Part shown: piece after piece, positions 15,270-22,328 of the stretch
Position numbering within the stretch: the stretch's first letter is position 1
Layout of the letters: every line of letters begins with the position of its first letter
Assembly: GCA_947001705.1 (NCBI GenBank)
Contig: CAMQHT010000036.1
Span: 1 to 23,278 of the forward strand
DNA length: 23,278 nucleotides
Direction: 5' to 3'
Source of the DNA: an uncultured Collinsella sp.
GTDB lineage: Bacteria; Actinomycetota; Coriobacteriia; Coriobacteriales; Coriobacteriaceae
Notes under the pieces: generated by a model
What the model saw: the letters and a program-made list of their open reading frames with translations, nothing else
The model's database searches: none
Told to the model about the DNA's origin: nothing
Position numbers and translations under genes: made by a program

Positions 15270-17216
15270 GTGCGCGTGGCCGGTCACGACAACATTCCAA
15301 CGCTTGCCGAGCAGGTTTCGCGCGTTCCCACACAGCCCGGATGCTACCTTTGGAAGGATGCCAAGGGCGATGTCATCTACGTGGGCAAGGCGAAAAACCT
15401 ACGCGCCCGCATGCGTCAATACGTGACACTGCAGGATGAGCGTCAAAAGATTCCGCTGATGATGCAGCTGGTGGCGAGCTTTGACTATATCGTGGTGGAG
15501 ACCGAGCATGAGGCGTTGGTGCTCGAGCGCAATTTGATTGGTCAGTACCATCCGTACTTTAACGTCGACCTCAAGGATGACAAGAGCTACCCCTTTATCG
15601 CCATTACAAAGGGCGACCTGTATCCCGCTATCAAATATACGCGTGAGCGTCATAAGCCGGGAACGCGCTATTTTGGACCCTATACCGATAGCCGTGCGGC
15701 ACGTGAGACGATAGATACGCTGCGCAAGGTTATTCCCATCTGCTCCGCATCCTGTGCGGAGTGGCGTCGTTGTCGCCGTATCGTTGAGTCCCACAAGGGC
15801 GAGGAAGACATCGTCAATATGATTTGCGCGCAAAACGGGCGTCCCTGCTTTGACTACCATGTCGGGCGCGGCCCGGGTGCGTGTGTCGGCGCGATTTCCC
15901 CGGCAGACTATGCCAAGAACGTCAAGCGTGTCGAGCGCTTTTTGTCGGGCCATCGCAAGGATGTCGTCGATGAGCTGACCTCCGAGATGACGGATGCCGC
16001 CGAGGCGCTCGACTTTGAGCGCGCGGCACGCGTCAAACGTCGTTTGGAGGTCATCAGGGGTCTGGACGATCGTCAGCAAGTCGTTTTTCCCTCCAGTGTC
16101 GATATCGATGTCATCGGGTTCTATCGCGAGGAGACCATCTCCGCCGCTTGCGTCTTCGTCGTTCGCGAGGGCCGAACAGTTCGCACCTGCGAGTTCATTC
16201 TCGACAAGGGTCTTGATGTTGACGAGGAAGAGCTCCAGTCGGGCTTTCTTAAGCGCTATTACGACGAGACTGCTGATATTCCAGCTGAGGTCAACCTTTC
16301 CGTCGAGCTTGAGGATGCGGAGGCGCTGGGGGAATGGCTTGCGGGCAAGCGCGAGCGTTCCTGCCATCTCCATAGGCCGCAGCGTGGCGAAAAGCACCGT
16401 TTGCTCGATATGGCATCCAAAAATGCGCGCCATGCCCTCATGCGCTACATGATGCGAACGGGGTACGCTGACGACCGCACCAATCAGGCGCTCCTGGAGC
16501 TCGAAAGCGCGCTGGCGCTGCCAGCGCCGCCGATGCGTATCGAGTGCTTCGATATCTCGACGCTGCACGGAACCTTTACCGTCGCCTCGATGGTGGTGTT
16601 TACCAACGGACGCGCCGACAAGAGCCAGTACCGTCGTTTTAAAATTCAGGCCGAATTGGACGAGGCAAACGACTTCGTGTCGATGTCCGAGGTTTTGGGA
16701 CGACGCTATGCTCCCGAGCGCATGGCCGACGAGCGCTTTGGATCGCGCCCCGATTTGCTCGTTGTCGATGGCGGTAAGCCGCAATTGACCGCTGCGATCA
16801 AGCAACTTGAGGCTCTTGGGCTCGATATACCGGTTTGTGGCTTGGCGAAGGCCGATGAGGAGGTTTTCGTGCCTTGGGACGAGACTCCAGTCGTGCTTCC
16901 GACCGGGTCCGCGTCGCTCTATCTAATCAAACAGGTGCGCGATGAATCGCACCGTTTTGCCATCACGTTCCATCGCGAATTGCGCGATAAAGCCATGACG
17001 GTTTCGGTACTCGATGACGTTCCAGGCGTGGGACCCACCAGAAAACGTGCCCTTATGCGCCATTTTGGCTCGATGAAGCGTTTGCGCGCGGCGAGCGAGC
17101 AAGAGATCGCGGAAGTTCGAGGCGTTCCGGCCGATGTCGCCAAAGCGGTCCACGAGGCACTTGTTGCATGGAATGCCGAACGCGCCCAGGCATCGGCCAA
17201 CCGTTCCGAAAACTAA
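15270..17216 (+). CDS. uvrC: Excinuclease ABC subunit C
   Basis: UvrC makes both incisions flanking a lesion in the UvrB-DNA complex. The 648-residue protein has an N-terminal GIY-YIG nuclease (QPGCYLWKD at 22-30, VIYVGKAKNLRAR at 35-47, metal-site ETEHEALVLERNLI at 77-90) and a cysteine-rich region (158-205). A UVR domain (about 232-266) follows, then the RNase H-like nuclease with D428 (ECFDIS), D500 (VVDGGKPQL) and H561 (DESHRF), and two helix-hairpin-helix motifs (VPGVGPTRKRAL, EVRGVPADVAKAV). In the cysteine region the third Fe-S ligand position is Gly201 and an insertion brings extra cysteines (see findings). The start is GTG at 15270, directly after the murJ stop; GTG at 15276 is an equally possible start, and neither has a strong ribosome site, so translation is probably coupled to murJ. 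Confidence 0.97.
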   Translation: MRVAGHDNIPTLAEQVSRVPTQPGCYLWKDAKGDVIYVGKAKNLRARMRQYVTLQDERQKIPLMMQLVASFDYIVVETEHEALVLERNLIGQYHPYFNVDLKDDKSYPFIAITKGDLYPAIKYTRERHKPGTRYFGPYTDSRAARETIDTLRKVIPICSASCAEWRRCRRIVESHKGEEDIVNMICAQNGRPCFDYHVGRGPGACVGAISPADYAKNVKRVERFLSGHRKDVVDELTSEMTDAAEALDFERAARVKRRLEVIRGLDDRQQVVFPSSVDIDVIGFYREETISAACVFVVREGRTVRTCEFILDKGLDVDEEELQSGFLKRYYDETADIPAEVNLSVELEDAEALGEWLAGKRERSCHLHRPQRGEKHRLLDMASKNARHALMRYMMRTGYADDRTNQALLELESALALPAPPMRIECFDISTLHGTFTVASMVVFTNGRADKSQYRRFKIQAELDEANDFVSMSEVLGRRYAPERMADERFGSRPDLLVVDGGKPQLTAAIKQLEALGLDIPVCGLAKADEEVFVPWDETPVVLPTGSASLYLIKQVRDESHRFAITFHRELRDKAMTVSVLDDVPGVGPTRKRALMRHFGSMKRLRAASEQEIAEVRGVPADVAKAVHEALVAWNAERAQASANRSEN

Positions 17217-17241
17217 ACGTGCTTCTAAACAACTGATATAC

Positions 17242-17270
17242 ATGATTGGCCGATTTTCAATCATTTATTT
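17242..17270 (+). terminator. Weak AT-rich terminator-like hairpin after uvrC
   Basis: ATGATTG (17242-17248) pairs with CAATCAT (17258-17264) around a 9-base loop and is followed by TTATTT. The stem is short and AT-rich, so it is a weaker terminator than the others in the window. Confidence 0.5.
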
Positions 17271-17316
17271 CGCGGCGATTACCTGTCGATTTCGGGTTTT
17301 ATTAACGCTAAAACGT

Positions 17317-17349
17317 TTGACTAGCCATGGTGAACAACCCTGCTATCCT
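17317..17349 (+). promoter_or_regulatory. Promoter candidate, distal
   Basis: TTGACT (17317-17322) is a good -35. TGCTATCCT (17341-17349) follows, but the spacing is 18 bp to TGCTAT or 21 bp to TATCCT, so the -10 assignment is uncertain. It lies about 230 bases before the transporter start codon. Confidence 0.3.
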
Positions 17350-17406
17350 GCGGGTTGACGATGACTGATATCTCACCTCGTCGATACATACTGTCTGGCG
17401 AATCGT

Positions 17407-17435
17407 TTGTCAATGAATTCGGTGAACGGTAGTAA
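17407..17435 (+). promoter_or_regulatory. Promoter candidate overlapping the palindrome
   Basis: TTGTCA (17407-17412) matches the -35 consensus in five of six bases. TAGTAA (17430-17435), 17 bp later, is a weak -10 and lies inside the inverted repeat, an arrangement in which a bound repressor would block RNA polymerase. Confidence 0.3.
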
Positions 17436-17445
17436 ATACCGTTCA
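17423..17445. repeat. Perfect 9-bp inverted repeat, candidate operator
   Basis: TGAACGGTA at 17423-17431 is exactly complementary to TACCGTTCA at 17437-17445 with a 5-base spacer GTAAA. There is no T-run after it, so it is not a terminator. It is about 135 bases upstream of the binding-protein start codon. Size and symmetry suit the operator of a dimeric transcription factor, but no regulator gene is in the window. Confidence 0.6.
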
Positions 17446-17484
17446 AGCGTATGTATGTATCGGTCGCCGAGCGCGGCACCTCAG

Positions 17485-17512
17485 TTGGGTTCGTCGGTAG
17501 GTAAGGTATATA
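17485..17512 (+). promoter_or_regulatory. Promoter candidate proximal to the transporter operon
   Basis: TTGGGT (17485-17490) and TATATA (17507-17512) are spaced by 16 bp; the register TATATC at 17509-17514 would give 18 bp. Transcription would start about 60 bases before the start codon. Confidence 0.45.
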
Positions 17513-17581
17513 TCGTCCGCAAGTTGCGCGGGGGCAAGTCTAGGTGCTCCCGGGTAAGATTCTCTATTGATAGGAGAAGAC

Positions 17582-19195
17582 ATGGCCATCATCAACAAGG
17601 GTATGTCCAGGCGTTCGTTCCTCGGCCTCACCGGCAGCGTCGCTGCTGTCGCAGGGCTTGGTCTCACCGGCTGCGGTGGCAGCTCCAACGACGAGGGTTC
17701 CGCTTCCGGTTCCGCCGATTCCGCCAACCGTGGCGGCGGCGTGATTACCGCTGGTTCCGCTTACGCTCCGTCCAGCTTCGATCCCGCCAGCACCGGCTCC
17801 GCTGTGGGCCTGGGTGCTAACTGGCACGTCGTCGAGGGTCTCTACGGCATCGATTACCACGACTACAGCACCTTCAACGAGCTCGCCACCGACGATCCCA
17901 AGTCCGTGGACGACACTACCTTCGAGGTCACCATCCGCAAGGGCGCCAAGTTCTCCGATGGTACCGAGGTCACTGCTGACGACGTCGTCGCTTCCTACAC
18001 CGCTTGCGCTGCTTCCGCTACCTATGCTCCGTTCTTCCAGCCCTTCGAGTCCATCGAGGCCAAGGATGCCAGCACCGTGACGGTCAAGACTAAGGTCCCC
18101 AACTTCTCCCTGCTCAAGGATCGTCTGGCCATCGTCCGCGTTACCCCGGCCACCCAGACCGAGGAGGATCGCGCCAAGCAGCCGATCGGTTCCGGCCCCT
18201 GGATGTACGACTCTATCTCCGATACCGAGATCACCTTGGTTCCCAACCCCGAGTACAACGGTGAGTATGCTGCCGAGGATAAGAAGATCCAGTACAGCAT
18301 CCTGACCGACCCCACCGCTCGCGTTACCGCTCAGCAGGAGGGCTCCACGCTCGTTATGGAGCTCGTTACCGCTGACGCCGTCGACCAGCTCGAGAGCGCC
18401 GGCTGCAAGATCGATAACGTTCAGGGTTTCGGCACCCGCTTCATCATGTTCAACGTCGCCAAGGAGCCTTGGAACAACGTCAAGGTCCGTCAGGCTGTCA
18501 TGTATGCGCTCGACACCGAGAAGATGGTCAGCAACACCTTCGCCGGCCTTGCCACCGCTGCCAGCTGCTACCTGCCCAAGAGCTTCACCAACTATCATGA
18601 GGCTTCCACGGTGTACAAGACCGACGCCAAGAAGGCTAAGAAGCTCATCGAGGAGTCTGGCATCACCCCGGGTGCCATCACCCTGCGCACCACCGACAAC
18701 GAGCAGATTAAGGGCATGGCCGCCCAGGTCAAGAACGACCTCGACGCTCTCGGCTTCGATGTGACCATCCAGACCGATACCTCGCCGGCCACTTACGCTG
18801 CCATCGACGGCGGCGAGGCCTACGATATCCTCCTTGCCCCTGGCGATCCTTCCTGCTTCGGCGCCGACCCCGACCTGCTGCTCAATTGGTGGTACGGCGA
18901 CAACGTCTGGATGCAGACCCGTTGCCCGTGGAAGGAGTCCGCTGAGTGGCAGAAGCTCCACGGCCTCATGGACGAGGCTCTTGCCGCCGAGGGCGACGAG
19001 CAGCAGAAGAAGTGGAACGAGTGCTTCGACATCATTGCCGACAACGCCGTTCTGTACCCCGTTGTCCACGTCAAGACCGTCTCCGCTTCCTGGGACGATC
19101 CGTCCACTGCACCCAACGGCGAGGCCCTCGATGGCTTCAAGGGCATCGGCACGACGAGCATGTCCTTCAGGGGCGTTGCGACCGTCAAGGCGTAA
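17582..19195 (+). CDS. Peptide-type ABC transporter substrate-binding lipoprotein (SBP family 5)
   Basis: This is the extracytoplasmic solute receptor of a Dpp/Opp-type importer; the likely ligands are peptides, though family 5 also binds nickel complexes and other compounds. The 537-residue precursor starts with a twin-arginine signal (S-R-R-S-F-L-G-L, R10-R11), a hydrophobic stretch, and a lipobox LTGC giving lipidation at C31, followed by a Gly/Ser-rich linker. The mature part shows family 5 features: FEVTIRKGAKFSDGTEVTADDVVASY, PIGSGPWMYDS, and VKVRQAVMYALD. ATG at 17582 is supported by TAGGAGAAG just upstream. Codon use is strongly C-ending, unlike coaE, which suggests high expression. 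It is the first gene of the transporter operon and is separated from the permease gene by a hairpin-rich spacer. Confidence 0.93.
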   Translation: MAIINKGMSRRSFLGLTGSVAAVAGLGLTGCGGSSNDEGSASGSADSANRGGGVITAGSAYAPSSFDPASTGSAVGLGANWHVVEGLYGIDYHDYSTFNELATDDPKSVDDTTFEVTIRKGAKFSDGTEVTADDVVASYTACAASATYAPFFQPFESIEAKDASTVTVKTKVPNFSLLKDRLAIVRVTPATQTEEDRAKQPIGSGPWMYDSISDTEITLVPNPEYNGEYAAEDKKIQYSILTDPTARVTAQQEGSTLVMELVTADAVDQLESAGCKIDNVQGFGTRFIMFNVAKEPWNNVKVRQAVMYALDTEKMVSNTFAGLATAASCYLPKSFTNYHEASTVYKTDAKKAKKLIEESGITPGAITLRTTDNEQIKGMAAQVKNDLDALGFDVTIQTDTSPATYAAIDGGEAYDILLAPGDPSCFGADPDLLLNWWYGDNVWMQTRCPWKESAEWQKLHGLMDEALAAEGDEQQKKWNECFDIIADNAVLYPVVHVKTVSASWDDPSTAPNGEALDGFKGIGTTSMSFRGVATVKA

Positions 19196-19333
19196 GACTC
19201 GCTTGAGTCTGTATGCAGGATGTCGGTCGTTGGGACCGTATCCTCATAGTTGAAACAAAGACCCGGGCGGCAACGATGTCGCTCGGGTCTTGTAATGAGT
19301 ATCCGTACTCATATACCAGTTGGTCCTACCGAC
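19195..19333 (+). repeat. Run of five inverted repeats between binding protein and permease genes
   Basis: Five successive stem-loops fill the spacer. Stem 1: AGACTC/GAGTCT, 19195-19210, tetraloop GCTT. Stem 2: CGGTC/GACCG within GGAT/ATCC, 19218-19243. Stem 3: AGACCCGGGCG/CGCTCGGGTCT, 19259-19290, 11 bp with one G-U pair. Stem 4: ATGAGTA/TACTCAT, 19295-19312, loop TCCG. Stem 5: GTTGGT/ACCGAC, 19319-19333, one G-U pair, loop CCT. None has a long T-run, so they look more like mRNA-protecting or attenuating structures than a full terminator; the third is the most terminator-like. Confidence 0.7.
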
Positions 19334-19352
19334 AAAAGAAAGGGGAGAGAAC

Positions 19353-20309
19353 GTGAACAACTTGCTACGTTTGATTGGAAGGCGTCTTGTGGCGCTGCCG
19401 ATCATGGCATTGGGCGTCACCGTCCTGGTGTTCTTCCTTATGTCGTTCTCCAAGACCGACCCCGCCTACACGGCGTTGGGTGACGGTGCCTCGCCCGAGG
19501 CGGTTGCCGAGTACCATGAGAAGTATGGTCTGGACGACCCCTGGCCCGTGCGCTACGTGCGCTATATGGGCGATCTGATCCATGGCGACATGGGCACCTA
19601 TGGTGCTGCTCGCAACTCCGTTGCCAAGCGCATCTCCACGGCCCTGCCCGTCACGATGCAGCTGACCTTTATCGGTCTTGCTATCGGTGCGGTCGTTTCG
19701 TTTTTGCTCGGCGTCATCGCGGCACTGTATCGCGACAAATGGCCGGACCAAGTGATCCGCGTCTTTTCCATCGCCGGCTTGGCAACCCCGTCGTTCTGGC
19801 TTGCCGTTCTGTTGATCCTGCTGTTCTCTTCCTACCTTAAGGTGCTCCCGGCATCGGGTGCTCTGCCTCACTTCACCACGAATCCGGTTGGCTATCTGGG
19901 ACGTATGATCATGCCCGCTATCGCCTTGGCATTTCCGCTGACGGGCCAGATGACTCGTATCGTGCGTACCGCCATGGTCGAGGAGCTCGACAAGGATTAT
20001 GTCCGTATGGCTCGCGGCGCCGGCGTTCCCGAGAAGGTCGTCGTCGGCATCAACGTTCTTCGCAATGCGCTGATCACCCCGGTCACCACCCTCGGTCTTA
20101 AGATCGGTTACCTCATGGGCGGCGCCGTCGTCATCGAGGTTATCTTCAACCTCCCCGGCATGGGCACCGCGATTCTGCAGGGCGTTCAGGGCAACGAGGC
20201 GAACCTGGTTCAGGGCGTCGTCATCGTCGTTGCTCTTGCCTTCATCATCATCAACATCGTGGTTGACATGCTCTACCTGCTCATCAACCCGCGCATCAGG
20301 ACGGTGTAG
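19353..20309 (+). CDS. Dipeptide/oligopeptide ABC transporter permease, DppB-like
   Basis: This is one of the two membrane subunits of the importer. The 318-residue protein starts with the typical cytoplasmic-to-membrane segment NLLRLIGRRLVALPIMALGVTVLVFFLMSF. It has an extracellular loop (KYGLDDPWPVRYVRYMGDLIHGDMG, as in DppB/OppB), five further hydrophobic helices and the EAA-type coupling loop YVRMARGAGVPEKVVV near residues 220-235. The start is GTG at 19353, chosen for AGGGGAGAG at 19341-19349; an upstream in-frame TTG at 19320 lies inside a hairpin and is unlikely. The stop is 3 bases before the fused permease-ATPase gene. Confidence 0.93.
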   Translation: MNNLLRLIGRRLVALPIMALGVTVLVFFLMSFSKTDPAYTALGDGASPEAVAEYHEKYGLDDPWPVRYVRYMGDLIHGDMGTYGAARNSVAKRISTALPVTMQLTFIGLAIGAVVSFLLGVIAALYRDKWPDQVIRVFSIAGLATPSFWLAVLLILLFSSYLKVLPASGALPHFTTNPVGYLGRMIMPAIALAFPLTGQMTRIVRTAMVEELDKDYVRMARGAGVPEKVVVGINVLRNALITPVTTLGLKIGYLMGGAVVIEVIFNLPGMGTAILQGVQGNEANLVQGVVIVVALAFIIINIVVDMLYLLINPRIRTV

Positions 20310-20312
20310 ATT

Positions 20313-22328
20313 ATGGTAAAGATTCGAGAGAAGCAAACCGAGCAGCTCGAGAAGGCTGCCTCCAAGGGGCTCAAGCTCGGTGGCTGGAAGAAGATGACGC
20401 TGTCTTCTAAGATTGCAGCCGTCGTGCTGGTGCTGGTCGCCCTGACTGCGATTCTGGCGCCCCTTCTTGCCCCCTATAGCCCGGTCGAGATTTTTACGGC
20501 TCGCCAGGCTCCCGGCAACGGATTTATTTTCGGTACCGACGATAAGGGTCGCGACATTCTGTCGCGTATGCTCTACGGTGGTCGTTACTCGCTGATTATC
20601 GGCTTTGGCGCCACTGCCATGGCTCTGGTCTGCGGCTCGGTCGTTGGCGCCCTTGCAGCGGTTTCGCGCAAGGCCGTCTCCGAGACGATCATGCGTATCT
20701 TGGACATCATCATGTCCATCCCAGGCATCGCCCTCGCGGCCGTCTTCGTCTCCATCCTGGGCAACTCCGTGCCGTCGATCATCTTCGCCATCGGCTTTAT
20801 GTACACTCCGCAGATTGCCCGTATCGTGCGCGCCAACATCGTGTCCGAGTACGGCGAGGACTATGTCCGCGCGGTCATCGTTTCCGGCGCCAAGGCTCCG
20901 TGGATTTTGATCAAGCATGTTCTGCGTAACTGCATCGCCCCGATCATGGTCTTCACCGTTACCCTGGTCGCCGACGCCATCATCTTCGAGGCCTCGCTGA
21001 CCTTCATCGGCGCTGGTATCCAGGAGCCCACCGCTACCTGGGGCAACATCCTCGCCGACGCCCGCGGCGGCGTGCTCGCCGGCCGTTGGTGGCAGGCACT
21101 GTTCCCGGGCCTGGCCATCATGATCACCTGCCTGGCGCTCAACATCCTCTCCGAGGGCATTACCGACGCCATGGCCGCTGCTCCCTCCGCCGCCCTGGAT
21201 CCCACCGATTCCTCCAAGCGTCGCGAGGCCGACCTGCTGGTCTCCGACCCCGTTCGAGCCTACAAGGAGCAGGCCCAGTCCCTCTCCGCTCGCCTTGGCG
21301 CCCTGCGCGATGTCGAGCTCAAGCGTGACGATCGCCATGTGCCCGACGAGTCTGTTGAACCGATTCTCTCGGTCCGTGACTTCTGCATCCAGTTTGAGCA
21401 TCACGGTGATATCAACGTCGTCGACCATGTCAACTTTGACGTCCGTCCTGGTCAGACCATGGGCCTGGTGGGCGAGTCCGGTTGCGGTAAGTCTATCACC
21501 ACGCTGGCCATCATGGGCCTGACCGACGATGACGAGCACCTTTCCGGCGAGGTCCTCTGGGAGGGCCGTGACCTGCTCAAGATGAGCAAGAAGGAGTGGT
21601 TCGGCCTGCGCGGTACCGATATCGCTATGGTCTATCAGGACGCCCTGTCCTCGCTCAACCCCTCCATGCTCATCTCTGCCCAGATGAAGCAGCTCACCAA
21701 GCGCGGCGGAACCCGCAGCGCCGAGGAGCTCCTGGAGCTCGTCGGCCTCGATCCCAAGCGCACGCTCGAGAGCTATCCGCACGAGCTTTCCGGCGGCCAG
21801 CGTCAGCGTGTCCTGATCGCTATGGCCCTTACCCGCGACCCCAAGCTGGTCATCTGCGACGAACCCACGACCGCTCTGGACGTTACCGTCCAGAAGCAGG
21901 TCATCAAGCTGCTCAACGATCTTCAGGCCAAGCTCGGCTTTGCCATGATCTTCGTTTCGCACGACCTGGCGCTGGTCGCCGAGGTCGCCCACAACATCAC
22001 GGTTATGTACGCTGGCCAGGTTATCGAGCAGGCACCCACCAAGGAGCTGCTCACTAACCCGATCCACGAGTACACCCGCGGTCTTCTGGGTTCCGTTCTG
22101 TCCATCGAGAGCGGTTCGGGCCGCCTGCACCAGGTGCCCGGCGCCGTTCCGAGTCCGCGCGATTTCCCCAAGGGCGATCGCTTCGCGCCCCGCTCGAGCC
22201 ATCCGCGTATTGGCCTGGACACCCGTCCGGTCTTCAAGCGCGTGCCCGGCACCGAGCACTTCTATTCCGAGCTCCCCGACGAGGTGCTCAAGGCAAATGG
22301 TTTGACCCCTCACGCGGAGGTGATGTAG
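20313..22328 (+). CDS. Fused ABC transporter permease (DppC-like) and ATP-binding protein (DppD-like)
   Basis: One 671-residue chain joins the second permease to the first ATPase of the importer. Residues 1-290 are DppC-like: a first helix at about 34-54, FGTDDKGRDILSRMLYG (73-89), the EAA-type loop YVRAVIVSGAKAPWILIKHV (184-203), FIGAGIQEPTATWGN (231-245) and LNILSEGITDAM. A hydrophilic linker (about 291-348, with KRREADLLVSDPVRAYKEQAQ) leads to the ATPase: Walker A GESGCGKS (387-394), Q-loop Q442, signature LSGGQRQR (492-499), Walker B LVICDEPTT (512-520), switch H550. The frame is open through both parts with no stop or slippery site, so the fusion appears real. The C-terminal oligopeptide domain has PGAVPSPRDFPKGDRFAPRSS, where many DppD proteins have cysteines. 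It is followed without a gap by the second ATPase. Confidence 0.93.
   Translation: MVKIREKQTEQLEKAASKGLKLGGWKKMTLSSKIAAVVLVLVALTAILAPLLAPYSPVEIFTARQAPGNGFIFGTDDKGRDILSRMLYGGRYSLIIGFGATAMALVCGSVVGALAAVSRKAVSETIMRILDIIMSIPGIALAAVFVSILGNSVPSIIFAIGFMYTPQIARIVRANIVSEYGEDYVRAVIVSGAKAPWILIKHVLRNCIAPIMVFTVTLVADAIIFEASLTFIGAGIQEPTATWGNILADARGGVLAGRWWQALFPGLAIMITCLALNILSEGITDAMAAAPSAALDPTDSSKRREADLLVSDPVRAYKEQAQSLSARLGALRDVELKRDDRHVPDESVEPILSVRDFCIQFEHHGDINVVDHVNFDVRPGQTMGLVGESGCGKSITTLAIMGLTDDDEHLSGEVLWEGRDLLKMSKKEWFGLRGTDIAMVYQDALSSLNPSMLISAQMKQLTKRGGTRSAEELLELVGLDPKRTLESYPHELSGGQRQRVLIAMALTRDPKLVICDEPTTALDVTVQKQVIKLLNDLQAKLGFAMIFVSHDLALVAEVAHNITVMYAGQVIEQAPTKELLTNPIHEYTRGLLGSVLSIESGSGRLHQVPGAVPSPRDFPKGDRFAPRSSHPRIGLDTRPVFKRVPGTEHFYSELPDEVLKANGLTPHAEVM
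22316..22324 (+). promoter_or_regulatory. Strong ribosome binding site inside the permease-ATPase gene end
   Basis: GGAGGTGAT, an almost full complement of the 16S rRNA 3' end, lies in the last codons of the fusion gene, 4 bases before the ATG at 22329 (8 bases from GGAGG). It decides the start of the DppF-like gene. Confidence 0.85.

Larger units (their letters stand above)
17217..17581 (+). other. Gene-free regulatory region upstream of the peptide transporter operon
   Basis: No credible coding sequence lies in these 365 bases. They hold a weak terminator-like hairpin after uvrC (17242-17270), a TTGACT element at 17317-17322, a perfect inverted repeat (17423-17445), a promoter candidate at 17485-17512, and the ribosome site of the binding-protein gene (TAGGAGAAG at 17571-17579). 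The length and the number of elements suggest regulated transcription of the transporter. Confidence 0.7.

Noticed and set aside
15399..16805. A 468-codon minus-strand open frame opposite uvrC
   Set aside because: It lies wholly within uvrC and has no family features.
17564..19069. A 501-codon minus-strand open frame opposite the binding-protein gene
   Set aside because: The translation is low-complexity Gly/Val/Leu/Asp-rich sequence, and the plus strand codes a clear lipoprotein with signal peptide and ribosome site.
19259..19290. Full rho-independent terminator within the transporter operon
   Set aside because: The stem is good, but only TTGT follows and the next genes continue the same transporter, so complete termination is unlikely; it is reported as part of the hairpin run.
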